Shown here one piece after another: positions 1-7,376 of a DNA stretch of 8,656 nt; position 1 is the first letter of the stretch; the number at the start of each line of letters is the position of its first letter. The DNA comes from Dehalococcoidia bacterium (lineage in GTDB: Bacteria; Chloroflexota; Dehalococcoidia; SZUA-161). Both the position numbers and the translations under genes were made by a program. Below the pieces are notes generated by a model. That model saw nothing but the letters and a program-made list of their open reading frames with translations, was not told the origin of the DNA and did not search any database. The DNA lies in contig JACUUS010000099.1 in the NCBI GenBank assembly GCA_014859215.1, positions 1 through 8,656 on the forward strand, given 5' to 3'.

Positions 1-694
1 CGAGACCCAGCTGGAAACCGACCGCCGCATAGTCCGCAAGAGGATACAGCGTCTAAGAGACGAAATCGAAGCTCTAAGGAAGCACCGGGCGCTCTACCGG
101 CGCCGCCGCAGTGAGCGGGGAATCCCTGTAATCGCCCTCGTCGGGTACACAAACGCGGGAAAGAGCACGTTGCTAAACGCTCTCAGTGACGCCGGTGTTC
201 TTGTGGAAGACAAACTTTTCGCCACCCTGGACCCGGTTACCCGCAGGCTGGTCCTGCCTGGAGGGAAGGCGGCGCTTTTGACTGACACAGTCGGCTTTAT
301 ACAGAAACTGCCGCCTACCCTGATAGCCGCTTTTAAGGCCACACTCGAAGAACTGGCCGAGGCCGACCTCTTGGTGCATGTCATAGATATTGCAAGCAAT
401 ACCGCTTTCCAGCAAGCTGAAACGGTGGAGCAGGTGCTTGGTGAGCTTGGCCTGGCCGAGAAGCCGAGACTCGTCGCCTTGAACAAGATCGACCTGCTCG
501 GGGGAGACATCGAGCCAGGTGGTGAGAACAAAGTCCAGAGCTACGTTGAGCAGATCGGGGCGAGGGTAAGGACCGGGGCGCTAATCTCAGCGTCAAGGAG
601 CTGGGGTCTCAAGCGGCTGCTCGAACTTATCGCGGATGCCCTCGAAACGTCATCAGCTCGCAGCCTCGCAGACCGCGCTTCGGCCGCTCCTTAG
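1..694 (+). CDS. hflX: GTPase HflX, C-terminal part (5' end outside window)
   Basis: HflX is a ribosome-associated GTPase that binds the 50S subunit and splits stalled or stress-inactivated ribosomes. The reading frame is open from base 2, so the gene begins upstream; 230 residues are visible. The first residues, ETQLETDRR, are the hallmark before the HflX helical linker, which here is a basic coiled segment rich in Arg and Glu. The GTPase motifs follow in order: G1 GYTNAGKST (bases 143-169), switch I around FATLDPVTRRL, G3 DTVGFI, G4 NKID and G5 ISA. All key residues are present, so the G domain looks active. The stop is TAG at 692-694. The missing part would be the N-terminal HflX domain. 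Downstream is galU in the same orientation, with its own predicted promoter in the 114-base gap. Confidence 0.95.
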   Translation, partial: ETQLETDRRIVRKRIQRLRDEIEALRKHRALYRRRRSERGIPVIALVGYTNAGKSTLLNALSDAGVLVEDKLFATLDPVTRRLVLPGGKAALLTDTVGFIQKLPPTLIAAFKATLEELAEADLLVHVIDIASNTAFQQAETVEQVLGELGLAEKPRLVALNKIDLLGGDIEPGGENKVQSYVEQIGARVRTGALISASRSWGLKRLLELIADALETSSARSLADRASAAP

Positions 695-762
695 CTCAGG
701 CCCAGGCAACGGGGCAAAAGTCCTCCGCTGGAGACGCGCCCCCAGGCCACAGCGACCCTGCC

Positions 763-792
763 TTGTCAAAGCAATTCCGCTTCCTGTAGAAT
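763..792 (+). promoter_or_regulatory. Putative sigma70-type promoter of galU
   Basis: TTGTCA (763-768) and TAGAAT (787-792) are separated by 18 bp, close to the bacterial -35 and -10 consensus. The expected start of transcription, around base 799, would leave a leader of only about 10 bases, beginning at the Shine-Dalgarno site. This is one of the better signs that the genome is bacterial. It is a pattern match only; the very short leader is a reason for caution. Confidence 0.4.
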
Positions 793-808
793 GACCCTGG
801 GAGGTTCG

Positions 809-1681
809 ATGAAGGTACGCAAAGCGGTCATTACCGCCGCGGGATGGGGTACGCGGTTCCTGCCGGCTACAAAGGTGCAGCCAAAAGAGATGCTGCCCCT
901 TGTAGACAGACCCGCTTTACAGTATATCATCGAGGAAATCGCCGCCTCGGGAATCGAGCACGTTGTCATTGTCACAGCCTCTGGGAAACAGGCTATTGAG
1001 AACCACTTCGACCGTTCCTTTGAACTGGAGCATTTCTTGAAACAGAAGGGCCATTCGCAGCTTCTGCACGAAATTCAAGCTATCTCCCAGCTTGCGGATA
1101 TCTGTTACGTCAGGCAAAGCGAACAGCTCGGTCTCGGCCATGCGGTGTTGATTACGGAGCGCTGCGTCGGAAACGAGCCTTTCGCGCTCTTTCTGCCCGA
1201 TGATATTATACGAGCGGACGTACCGGCTATAAAGCAACTGCTGGATGTATACGACCGCTATGGATGCTCCGTCGTGGCCGTTGAACCGGTTGCCCGGCAC
1301 GATACCGCTTCCTACGGAATCATTGAGCCAGAACATGTCGAGGAACGTATTTTCCGTGTTCTCGGGCTCGTGGAAAAGCCCGAACCCGAGAAAGCGCCGT
1401 CCAACCTCGGAATAGTTGGCAGGTATATCCTCACGCCCGAGATTTTCGCGATGCTCAGGAAGACGCCTCCTGGCAAGGGCGGAGAGATACAGCTTACAGA
1501 CGGCTTGCGTTTATTGCTCGACGACGAGCCTGTATTTGCCTGCGCGTTCCAGGGCAGAAGGTTCGACACCGGTACGCCCCTCGGCCTCCTTCTTGCCAGC
1601 CTGGAGATGGCACTGGACAGGCCCGACCTGAGGGACAATCTCATGGCGTACCTCCGAAGTCTCGAACTGTACAGCAAGTAA
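809..1681 (+). CDS. galU: UTP--glucose-1-phosphate uridylyltransferase GalU
   Basis: GalU makes UDP-glucose and pyrophosphate from UTP and glucose-1-phosphate in the cytoplasm, feeding cell-surface polysaccharide, glycolipid and protein-glycosylation pathways. The 290-residue protein has the family's usual length and motifs: the nucleotide-binding loop AAGWGTRFLPATK (10-22), PKEMLPLVDRP (25-35), QLGLGHAV (106-113), the metal-site region LPDDI (129-133), the sugar-phosphate site VEKP (188-191), GGEIQLTDG (224-232) and RFDTGTP (251-257). Trp13 replaces the more usual Leu or Tyr of the loop, a tolerated position. I chose ATG 809 because GGGAGG (799-804) lies 4 bases before it and the protein then opens with MKVRKAV, the standard GalU start. 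An in-frame ATG at 791 would add six residues and has no ribosome site. The link to the neighbouring archaellum operon is by position only, although surface glycosylation is needed for many archaella. Confidence 0.96.
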   Translation: MKVRKAVITAAGWGTRFLPATKVQPKEMLPLVDRPALQYIIEEIAASGIEHVVIVTASGKQAIENHFDRSFELEHFLKQKGHSQLLHEIQAISQLADICYVRQSEQLGLGHAVLITERCVGNEPFALFLPDDIIRADVPAIKQLLDVYDRYGCSVVAVEPVARHDTASYGIIEPEHVEERIFRVLGLVEKPEPEKAPSNLGIVGRYILTPEIFAMLRKTPPGKGGEIQLTDGLRLLLDDEPVFACAFQGRRFDTGTPLGLLLASLEMALDRPDLRDNLMAYLRSLELYSK

Positions 1682-1874
1682 TCCCGCCCGGATATGCCTC
1701 ACCATGGCCTCTCTTTCAATAGAAATCTACGACTCCTCTTTTTTCTGGAGGTGGGGTTAACAGGGCTGTAAAGAAGTCAGGTTGACTTCCGCTCCAGACC
1801 TGGCCTACGATTTAACCAAAGTACCGGTACATTAGTGCAGACATGAGCACGTTAAACCTTATGGCAGCAGAGTC
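1682..1874. other. Intergenic region with inverted repeats
   Basis: No convincing gene lies in these 193 bases. Visible structure: GAAGTCA-GGT-TGACTTC (1773-1789), a perfect 7-bp hairpin; TCTGGAG (1744-1750) pairing with CTCCAGA (1792-1798), which encloses that hairpin; and the perfect palindrome GTACCGGTAC (1821-1830). A run of six T (1737-1742 region) precedes the outer repeat but is not placed as in a classical terminator. These elements could be a galU 3' structure or an operator for the next gene. No clear promoter for the gene at 1875 was found. Confidence 0.5.
1773..1789. repeat. Short perfect inverted repeat, operator or hairpin candidate
   Basis: GAAGTCA and TGACTTC flank the three bases GGT. 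A second repeat pair, TCTGGAG at 1744-1750 and CTCCAGA at 1792-1798, encloses it. It lies about 85 bases upstream of the small membrane-protein gene. Its role is unknown. Confidence 0.4.
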
Positions 1875-2213
1875 ATGGTAAGCGGAAGTAGTGTAAATGA
1901 AAGGCGGACTCCAGTTATTGTTGCGAGGTCGCTCGCGTTAGCATGGATTCTGCTGTCCCTGCTTGACGCGGTTCTAACCTATGTCTGCCTTCAGAACGAA
2001 GCCAATGTAGAAGGCAATCCATTCGCCCGGGGACTGCTCGACTTCAACGAGGCTCTTTTTTACGGGGCCAAAGTCCTGGTCACGGGTGGGATAGGACTTG
2101 GTTTCTGGTGGCTGGCCGGCAGGACCACCCATCATAAACCGATGATAGGCTGTCAGGTATTCCTCATTTTGCTCTTCACTGCCGTGCTGGTCAATAATCT
2201 GCTCCATCTTTAG
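1875..2213 (+). CDS. Small membrane protein, DUF5658-like
   Basis: This 112-residue protein has no known function. It has three likely membrane helices, at about residues 17-39, 61-81 and 89-110, with a short basic N-terminus and loop. The motif set LLDAVLT (29-35), then EGNPF (46-50), then FYGAK (62-66) matches the pattern I know for DUF5658-type proteins: an Asp and Thr in the first helix, a Glu-x-Asn-Pro loop and a Lys opening the second helix. The family assignment is from memory of the pattern. The start at ATG 1875 is the only ATG giving a full first helix, but the ribosome site before it is weak, so the start is uncertain. A 12-codon reading frame (1843-1881) overlaps the start. The gene is convergent with the archaellum operon, its stop 13 bases from the last gene of that operon. 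Confidence 0.75.
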   Translation: MVSGSSVNERRTPVIVARSLALAWILLSLLDAVLTYVCLQNEANVEGNPFARGLLDFNEALFYGAKVLVTGGIGLGFWWLAGRTTHHKPMIGCQVFLILLFTAVLVNNLLHL

Positions 2214-2226
2214 AAGATACCGCTTT

Positions 2227-2868
2227 TCAATCATCTTCATCCGTCGGAATGAAATCACAGCTTATCTGATGAAGATTCGCCGTCCGCCTGAACTTCTGGG
2301 CTACCTCCTTGGTTTCCTGCAGGAGGGCGTACACATCCGTATCGCTCAGGTCCTTTGACAGCGTACTTATCGGGTTTTCGGAGAGTCGCTCGTTCTTGAA
2401 TACCTCCAGCAGCCTCTTAATACTCTCATCATTCTCACCCTTTTCCACTGTGGATTCGGACCTCTCTTCAGTCTGGACCAGTCCTTCTGACTCGTTTTGA
2501 ACGACGCCTTCCTCACCTGCTTCTTCATCAGGGATTGTCGCTTCCAGTACGGGTGAGGGCATATCCTCGTCTGAACTGCCAACAGGCATTCCCTGGGCAG
2601 CGGCTTCCTCCGATTTGGTTGTGACATCCTGCGGCGCCCTGCCCCGATCCTCGTCAGATGAATCACTGTCGAGCCCGACAAGCACCGGCGGCAAGTCCGG
2701 TTTTGCCCCCTCTGCGACCGGCTCAACAAAGCCAGCCTTCTTACGCGCAAGGAAATCTCCTACAGGGTCCGCCTCCAGGAGGGCGTCATCCTCCTTCCGT
2801 CGGGAGAGAACACGCAGATACCTCGCCAGAATACCGGCACCCGGCAGGCCGGGTTGTGCTCTTCCCAT
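2227..2868 (-). CDS. Uncharacterised acidic protein at the end of the archaellum operon
   Basis: I do not recognise this 213-residue protein. The N-terminus (about 11-45) is a basic amphipathic stretch with RYLRVLSRRK. Residues 50-148 are rich in Glu, Asp, Ser, Pro and Gly, strongly acidic and probably disordered. Residues 149-195 look like a small helical module, with SIKRLLEVFKNERL and TDVYALLQETKEVAQKF, followed by a tail ending in TDEDD. No signal peptide or membrane helix is seen. The start chosen is ATG 2868, because GGGGGTGAG ends 3 bases upstream; the longer GTG start at 2886 would place that ribosome site inside the gene. It begins 18 bases after the arlJ stop, so it is very likely cotranscribed and may be a lineage-specific cytoplasmic partner of the motor or of signalling. 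That role is inference. Confidence 0.8.
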   Translation of the reverse strand: MGRAQPGLPGAGILARYLRVLSRRKEDDALLEADPVGDFLARKKAGFVEPVAEGAKPDLPPVLVGLDSDSSDEDRGRAPQDVTTKSEEAAAQGMPVGSSDEDMPSPVLEATIPDEEAGEEGVVQNESEGLVQTEERSESTVEKGENDESIKRLLEVFKNERLSENPISTLSKDLSDTDVYALLQETKEVAQKFRRTANLHQISCDFIPTDEDD

Positions 2869-2886
2869 ATTCTCACCCCCTTCCAC

Positions 2887-4425
2887 TTACATAGCGGGAA
2901 TCGATGAAAAAATCTTATCGGCCATGATAGGCACGGTTACAAGTCCAAAGCCGGACAAGCCCAGGGTTATGCCGACATAACCGAGCATTTTGTGAAACCC
3001 CGAGCCTTCCGCGGCCTTGACGGCGAAGGCGGTAGTTACCGACAGCACAAGGATGCAGGGCATGGTCAGGGTTTCAAGCAGGTACACATTCTGGAAATTG
3101 AAGCTGAATACTTCCAGTGCTCTAACCTGCGCCTCGGCGACCGCTTCGTTGTACACACCTGCCACGATGTCCCCGAACATGATGATGACCTGGACCACGA
3201 ACACAAGCAGGGCGATCAACGCTGCGTGCATGGCGAAGGCGAGAAAAGTGAAGGATGAAGATACCTGGCCTCGCCTCGCGCGGAGGAAGTCAAGTGTCAT
3301 AGCCAGCATCGAGGAACGGGCCCCCACCTCTTCCGGGTCGCCGCCGAGCCTTGTAGCGTCGTGAAACATCTTCACGCTTCTGTAGATAGTCTCGCTTCCC
3401 GTTTCCAGAGAGAAGCGCTGCCAGCACACCTCAGGCTTTAACCTGGAATCAAGCCTCGAACGAAGCCGCTTGACATCCCCGGCCAGATTCGAAGTCGACC
3501 TCATGTCAACCCTCTCCAGTGCATTTGAAACGGTAATGCCTACAGCCGAGGCAATATTGCCCAGCGAGCGCAGGAAGGTCGCTATATCACCGTCTTTTTT
3601 CTTGACCTGCTGCTCGAATAATATTCCGGCAAAACCTATCGGGACCAGGAACAGAGATACTATAATCAATCCCCAACCCAGGCCCGCGCCAGACGCGAGA
3701 ATGAGCAAGAAGCACACAAGAGCGCAGGGCAACAGGAGCCTCGTAAGCCAGGTAACCCTGTTGTACCCCGGGCACTTCGTTGCAGGGGCATGCACCCGCA
3801 CCTCCTTTGGGGCTATCCTGTGTATCGCCCATGCTCCGAGGACAGCGACGCAGATTGTGACACCGACCAGGGTCACAGTGAAGGACGTAGCGACCGGATA
3901 GATAAGCATGGCGATAGCCGCGACCATAACGATAAGCGCCGCGGAAACGATCAGGGCCGCATAACCCTCTGTCCACTTCCGGACAGACTCTACCCCACGC
4001 TCGTACTCATTCTCAAAAGCCTGCGCCTGGATCTTTGCTTCCTGAGCAAGGAAATCAGCCTCAGTCTCACCCGAACCCAGTGAGCTCGCCAGTCTTAACA
4101 GCAGGCTCTTGGCGGGCTCTTCTTCTGCCGACTCTCCCACCATGCGGCAGGCCACCGCATAGTCGTAGCGCATTTGCTTCGCCAGGCTGTGTATTTCCGC
4201 GAAATACCTGGCAGAGGTACAGGAAAGCTGGCTGGCAAAGGCGAAGATCTGGCTGCGCGGAATCCCGGCAGCGGCGATTGTTGACATGTAGGCGAGCTGA
4301 TAGAAAAGGTCATAAGTCAGGTATTCGGCGTCCTTAGAGCCGTTCTTGCTCTTGTTTGCCTTGCTTTCGCTCTTGTTAGAAGAGCCCTTCCCGGCCAGCC
4401 ATTCCGAGAACTTTGAGAAGTTCAT
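2887..4425 (-). CDS. arlJ: Archaellum membrane platform protein ArlJ (FlaJ)
   Basis: ArlJ is the polytopic inner-membrane platform of the archaellum, homologous to PilC and GspF of type IV pili and type II secretion. It holds the ArlI ATPase on its cytoplasmic face and the filament on the outside. The 512-residue protein has two T2SF-type regions (about 45-150 and 283-390), each ending in a membrane helix. Likely helices lie near 155-176, 180-202, 228-247, 250-270, 391-418, 451-470 and 478-501, about seven to eight in total, as expected for ArlJ instead of the three of PilC. LAYMSTIAAAGIPRSQIF (44-61) is the typical entry to the first domain, and FHDATRLGGDPEEVG (354-368) the conserved turn of the second. 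Residues 13-32 are a Ser/Lys/Asn-rich linker. The start ATG 4425 lies 50 bases inside the arlI 3' end, with GGGAG 12 bases upstream. The start could be wrong; the identity is firm. Confidence 0.9.
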   Translation of the reverse strand: MNFSKFSEWLAGKGSSNKSESKANKSKNGSKDAEYLTYDLFYQLAYMSTIAAAGIPRSQIFAFASQLSCTSARYFAEIHSLAKQMRYDYAVACRMVGESAEEEPAKSLLLRLASSLGSGETEADFLAQEAKIQAQAFENEYERGVESVRKWTEGYAALIVSAALIVMVAAIAMLIYPVATSFTVTLVGVTICVAVLGAWAIHRIAPKEVRVHAPATKCPGYNRVTWLTRLLLPCALVCFLLILASGAGLGWGLIIVSLFLVPIGFAGILFEQQVKKKDGDIATFLRSLGNIASAVGITVSNALERVDMRSTSNLAGDVKRLRSRLDSRLKPEVCWQRFSLETGSETIYRSVKMFHDATRLGGDPEEVGARSSMLAMTLDFLRARRGQVSSSFTFLAFAMHAALIALLVFVVQVIIMFGDIVAGVYNEAVAEAQVRALEVFSFNFQNVYLLETLTMPCILVLSVTTAFAVKAAEGSGFHKMLGYVGITLGLSGFGLVTVPIMADKIFSSIPAM

Positions 4426-6127
4426 AGAAATCGCTTACTCCCTTGTCTATGTGCAGTTTCTCCAGGATCCTCTTGCGCCTCTCTACCTGATCGTAGATTT
4501 TCCATTTCTGGGCCGGCGGGATACCCCGCCTAATGGCTATTTTCTCCTCAAGCAAGTAACTGTTTCGTTTCCCGACGAAATCGAACGTATCCGTGGCCGG
4601 GTCCCATCGAAACACTTCCACGTAGGAAAACGTATTGGATACCGAGTCATACCCGACGATCTCATTAACGCTGGTCGCCCGGCGCGCCTTCTTGCCGCTG
4701 GCTAACTTGACCGCGTTCTGGCAAACGACAACGTTGAGGTTGTCCATGTAGGTCTTGGGAACATTAATCGGATGGCCCGTAAGACGCTGGATCAGTTTCT
4801 CCACGTTTGACGCGTGGAAAGTGCTCATTACCTGGTGCCCGGTCTGCATCGCTCCGAAGGCGATATTCCCTTCCTCGCCGCGAATTTCCCCCACGATTAT
4901 CACATCAGGGCGCTGCCGCAATGCAGCTTTCAGCAGTTCAAACATGCTCACGTGCGCGCCTTTTTCCCCCGGAGCAGGGTTCTTGGAAACCTCGCGTATC
5001 CAGTTGGCGTGCGGCACCTGGAGCTCCGGGGTATCCTCGATGCTCACTATCTTGTGGTTCTGCGGCATGAACGTGGTCAGGGCATTCATAAGCGTTGTTT
5101 TACCGGACGCCGTCTCCCCGACTACAAAAACGTTCATCCCGTCCTCTATTACCATGGACAGATATGCAGCCATCTCGTAGTTCAGGCTTCCGAACTCGAT
5201 GAGCTCCATAATGCTGAGCGGGACCTCGCTGAATTTCCTGATAGTGAAGTTGCTGCCCCGCCGTGATACTTCTCGCCCGAAGACGATATTTATTCTCGAA
5301 CCGTCCGGCAGGGTCGCGTCCACGATAGGACTCCGTAACGTGACAGGCTTTCTTATTTGCTCGGAGAGCCGCAGGACGAAGTCGTCGATATCTTCATGAG
5401 ATTCGAAGACGATGGCTGCCTGAGCGCTCTTGAAAATCTTGTGCTCGAGAAATATGGGCCCAATTCCGCTGCAGCTTATGTCCTCTATATACGGGTCGCT
5501 GATCATCGGTTCCAGAATGCCCATACCGACTTTGTCCCTGATGATCATGTATTTGAGGGCTTCCATCTGACCGGCTGTTACGTGAATCTTCTCTCTGTCA
5601 TTCCTGGATTTCCCGTTCACAGCCCTCGCAAGCTGGAGCTTCAAGGTCGTACTGGTATTACCATTGCGGTGAACTGTGCATACCTTCTCTACGAGCCTGG
5701 TGAGCGCCTCCGTCCGGTCCTTGTCTGTTTCCCTCTCCATGAGGCCGACAGCTTCGTCCACAAGTCTTCCCTCAACTTCCGGCAGTACTATGCTCAGGTC
5801 CTGAGTAAGACAGGGCTCTACAGATATATAGTTCGGCCTGCCGCCAGAGGGGGGAGTGTAGACATGGATGAATACCCCGCCGCCTACCGGATAGATAAGG
5901 TTATAGTACGGCTGTTCGCTGTGTGCCCGTTTAAGCTCCGTTCTGTACTCGGGAACAGGTATCTCGTCTACCGGGAGCCGGCAGAGATAGTCCCATAAAT
6001 GCCTGTTTTCCCGGCATGCTTCCTGCAAGAGCTCAGGCAGCAAACGGTATAGTTCGTCCTTATCGCCCGGCTTGCGCCGCGTAGAACCCGGGTCTTTCTG
6101 CTGGTAGGGTAACAGGGTTCTCGGCAT
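4376..6127 (-). CDS. arlI: Archaellum motor ATPase ArlI (FlaI)
   Basis: ArlI is the hexameric type II/IV secretion superfamily ATPase that powers both assembly and rotation of the archaellum from the cytoplasmic side. The 583 residues begin with the N-terminal domain typical of archaeal ArlI, including NLIYPVGGGVFIHVY (76-90) and SVEPCL (102-107), then a linker, then the RecA-like core. Walker A is GETASGKT (337-344), the Asp box is SIEDTPEL (362-369), Walker B is VIIVGEIRGEE (409-419) and the His box is HQVMSTFHAS (431-440). All are intact. MGILEPMISDPYIEDISCSG (202-221) is the usual segment before the core. The ribosome site AGAGGT overlaps the arlH stop, 9 bases upstream, so translation is probably coupled. 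The C-terminus overlaps arlJ by 50 bases. A TadA or GspE ATPase is the alternative, but the N-terminal domain and the ArlH neighbour favour ArlI. Confidence 0.93.
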   Translation of the reverse strand: MPRTLLPYQQKDPGSTRRKPGDKDELYRLLPELLQEACRENRHLWDYLCRLPVDEIPVPEYRTELKRAHSEQPYYNLIYPVGGGVFIHVYTPPSGGRPNYISVEPCLTQDLSIVLPEVEGRLVDEAVGLMERETDKDRTEALTRLVEKVCTVHRNGNTSTTLKLQLARAVNGKSRNDREKIHVTAGQMEALKYMIIRDKVGMGILEPMISDPYIEDISCSGIGPIFLEHKIFKSAQAAIVFESHEDIDDFVLRLSEQIRKPVTLRSPIVDATLPDGSRINIVFGREVSRRGSNFTIRKFSEVPLSIMELIEFGSLNYEMAAYLSMVIEDGMNVFVVGETASGKTTLMNALTTFMPQNHKIVSIEDTPELQVPHANWIREVSKNPAPGEKGAHVSMFELLKAALRQRPDVIIVGEIRGEEGNIAFGAMQTGHQVMSTFHASNVEKLIQRLTGHPINVPKTYMDNLNVVVCQNAVKLASGKKARRATSVNEIVGYDSVSNTFSYVEVFRWDPATDTFDFVGKRNSYLLEEKIAIRRGIPPAQKWKIYDQVERRKRILEKLHIDKGVSDFYELLKVLGMAGREGLF

Positions 6128-6135
6128 CGCAACCT

Positions 6136-6840
6136 CTAGGCTCTAGCTTTGGAGTACGGTATCACTCTTATGCCCAGGCCCGGTTCAACGTCGAAGGAAA
6201 CGATGTTACCTGTATTCATTTCGGCGCCCCGCACCTTTGCCACCTCCATAATCTTTATCATCTTGCTTCCCATCGTCTCTATGCGCATCCTGAGATGCGC
6301 ATCGCACATGGCGCCAAGCCGGACCATTACATTTTCATCAAACGCATAGCTGTGCGCCACACATATGATGCTCATACCCTGGCCGCAAAGCACCTTGCAG
6401 TCCTCGAAAAAGGTCAGCACTTCCTCAATCGAGGCGTGAGTTACGTAATATGTTATGGAATCTACCACTGCGAGGTCGATCCCCTTGTTTGCGCACATCG
6501 AGAGCAAGGGCATCAGTCCCGAGCTCAAACTCCTCCTTGTCTTTTTGGCATCCAGCGGATAAACCCGAAGCTTTGAAAGCAGGAGATAATCGAGTATGTC
6601 GAGATTGAGGCTCTGCATCTGGGAGACAAGACTCTTGACAGTATTCTCGGTGGTAAACACCATGGCAGAAAGGCCGCTCCTGAGCGAGCCCCAGACCAGT
6701 TGCTGGGTAAGGACGGATTTGCCGGCATCGGCCTGGCCTTCAACAAGGCTCAAGGACTTAGCAGGTATTCCGCCGCCCATTTTCTTGTCAAGTTCATTAT
6801 TCCCCGTGGAGATTACTTTCCTCGGCCTGGTTGCTTCCAT
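6136..6840 (-). CDS. arlH: Archaellum ATP-binding protein ArlH (FlaH)
   Basis: ArlH is a RecA/KaiC-like protein that forms a ring beneath the motor, binds ATP, and interacts with ArlI. It is found with archaella and is not part of ordinary type IV pili, so it is the best marker of the system here. The 234 residues show Walker A GQADAGKS (35-42), the characteristic FTTENT followed by QMQSL (62-78), and the Walker B strand LAVVDSITYY (123-132). Length and order match archaeal ArlH. The opening GNNELDKKMGGGIP (13-26) is the KaiC-type entry. GGAG lies 7 bases before ATG 6840 and overlaps the stop of the preceding gene, indicating translational coupling. The arlI start lies 9 bases after its stop. 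Confidence 0.92.
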   Translation of the reverse strand: MEATRPRKVISTGNNELDKKMGGGIPAKSLSLVEGQADAGKSVLTQQLVWGSLRSGLSAMVFTTENTVKSLVSQMQSLNLDILDYLLLSKLRVYPLDAKKTRRSLSSGLMPLLSMCANKGIDLAVVDSITYYVTHASIEEVLTFFEDCKVLCGQGMSIICVAHSYAFDENVMVRLGAMCDAHLRMRIETMGSKMIKIMEVAKVRGAEMNTGNIVSFDVEPGLGIRVIPYSKARA

Positions 6841-6849
6841 GAATAGCTC

Positions 6850-7371
6850 CTAACCCTGAAATTGCTTTGACGCTACTACCCCTGACGGGGTGGATATTAT
6901 GACCTGGTTTACTGTGCCGGTCGCCGGTACAGGATCGAGGTCAAGCATGAGCAAGGCCGCCTCGCCCGGATTCAGAATGCCGGGCTCGAAAACCTCGGGC
7001 CTGGACAGTGAAGTATCTGTATAAATTGCAGCTACGGTCCACTCGCCATTTACGGGCTCGCCGCCGGCATAGCTGAGCGAACTGATGTGGAGAGCTCCCG
7101 CCTCGTCGTAATGGGAAACGATAATATCCCACTTATGGAAATCGGCGAGCCGTACCTCGCCGCGATTGTGTACAAGCACCTCCACAAGGCCGTCCCGCAT
7201 CTCGGCACCGTTGACCCGAATATCAGTCCTTGACACCTCGACTGCGGTGTTCACCATCTCCTTCCAGGACTCCGCGCCCGAATCCACCGCGCCGATGGAA
7301 ACCATCGACCAGGTAAGGACCGCTGTTATCATCAGCGCCAGCACAAACAGAGTGACAAGTGCGTTGCTCAT
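6850..7371 (-). CDS. arlF: ArlF-like archaellum stator protein
   Basis: The 173-residue protein has one N-terminal membrane helix (about 4-27) without a preceding class III signal-peptide site, then a segment of short helix (34-48) and a beta-rich domain. In archaea ArlF has this build: a membrane anchor with an archaellin-like beta-sandwich outside the membrane that binds the S-layer and acts as stator. Supporting details are VEVLVHNRGEVRLADF (63-78) followed by WDIIV (81-85), and ILNPGEAALL (132-141) before a last strand TVNQVIISTPSG (153-164), all features of archaellin-fold ArlF proteins. The start ATG lies 5 bases after the stop of the preceding gene, with only a weak ribosome site (AGGGA), so reinitiation is likely. 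ArlF and ArlG are diverged; which of the two this is rests on motif memory, while membership of the pair is more secure. Confidence 0.7.
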   Translation of the reverse strand: MSNALVTLFVLALMITAVLTWSMVSIGAVDSGAESWKEMVNTAVEVSRTDIRVNGAEMRDGLVEVLVHNRGEVRLADFHKWDIIVSHYDEAGALHISSLSYAGGEPVNGEWTVAAIYTDTSLSRPEVFEPGILNPGEAALLMLDLDPVPATGTVNQVIISTPSGVVASKQFQG

Positions 7372-7376
7372 TGTCC

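Noticed and set aside
791..808. Longer GalU start at ATG 791
   Set aside because: The strong Shine-Dalgarno site lies after it, directly before ATG 809, and GalU proteins start with the sequence seen from 809.
2206..2218. Small hairpin ATCTT-TAG-AAGAT at the convergent gene ends as a shared terminator
   Set aside because: The stem is only 5 bp and AT-rich, with only four T bases some distance after it; too weak to call.
2869..2886. GTG 2886 as the start of the acidic protein
   Set aside because: It would bury the GGGGGTGAG ribosome site inside the gene; ATG 2868 is correctly spaced from it.
5357..5998. 213-codon open frame on the + strand
   Set aside because: It lies wholly opposite arlI, whose motifs are intact; no ribosome site or recognisable domain on the + strand.
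2887..6127. Type IV pilus, Tad pilus or type II secretion ATPase and platform pair
   Set aside because: The neighbouring ArlH and the ArlF/ArlG-like pair, the ArlI-type N-terminal domain and the number of ArlJ membrane helices fit an archaellum better.
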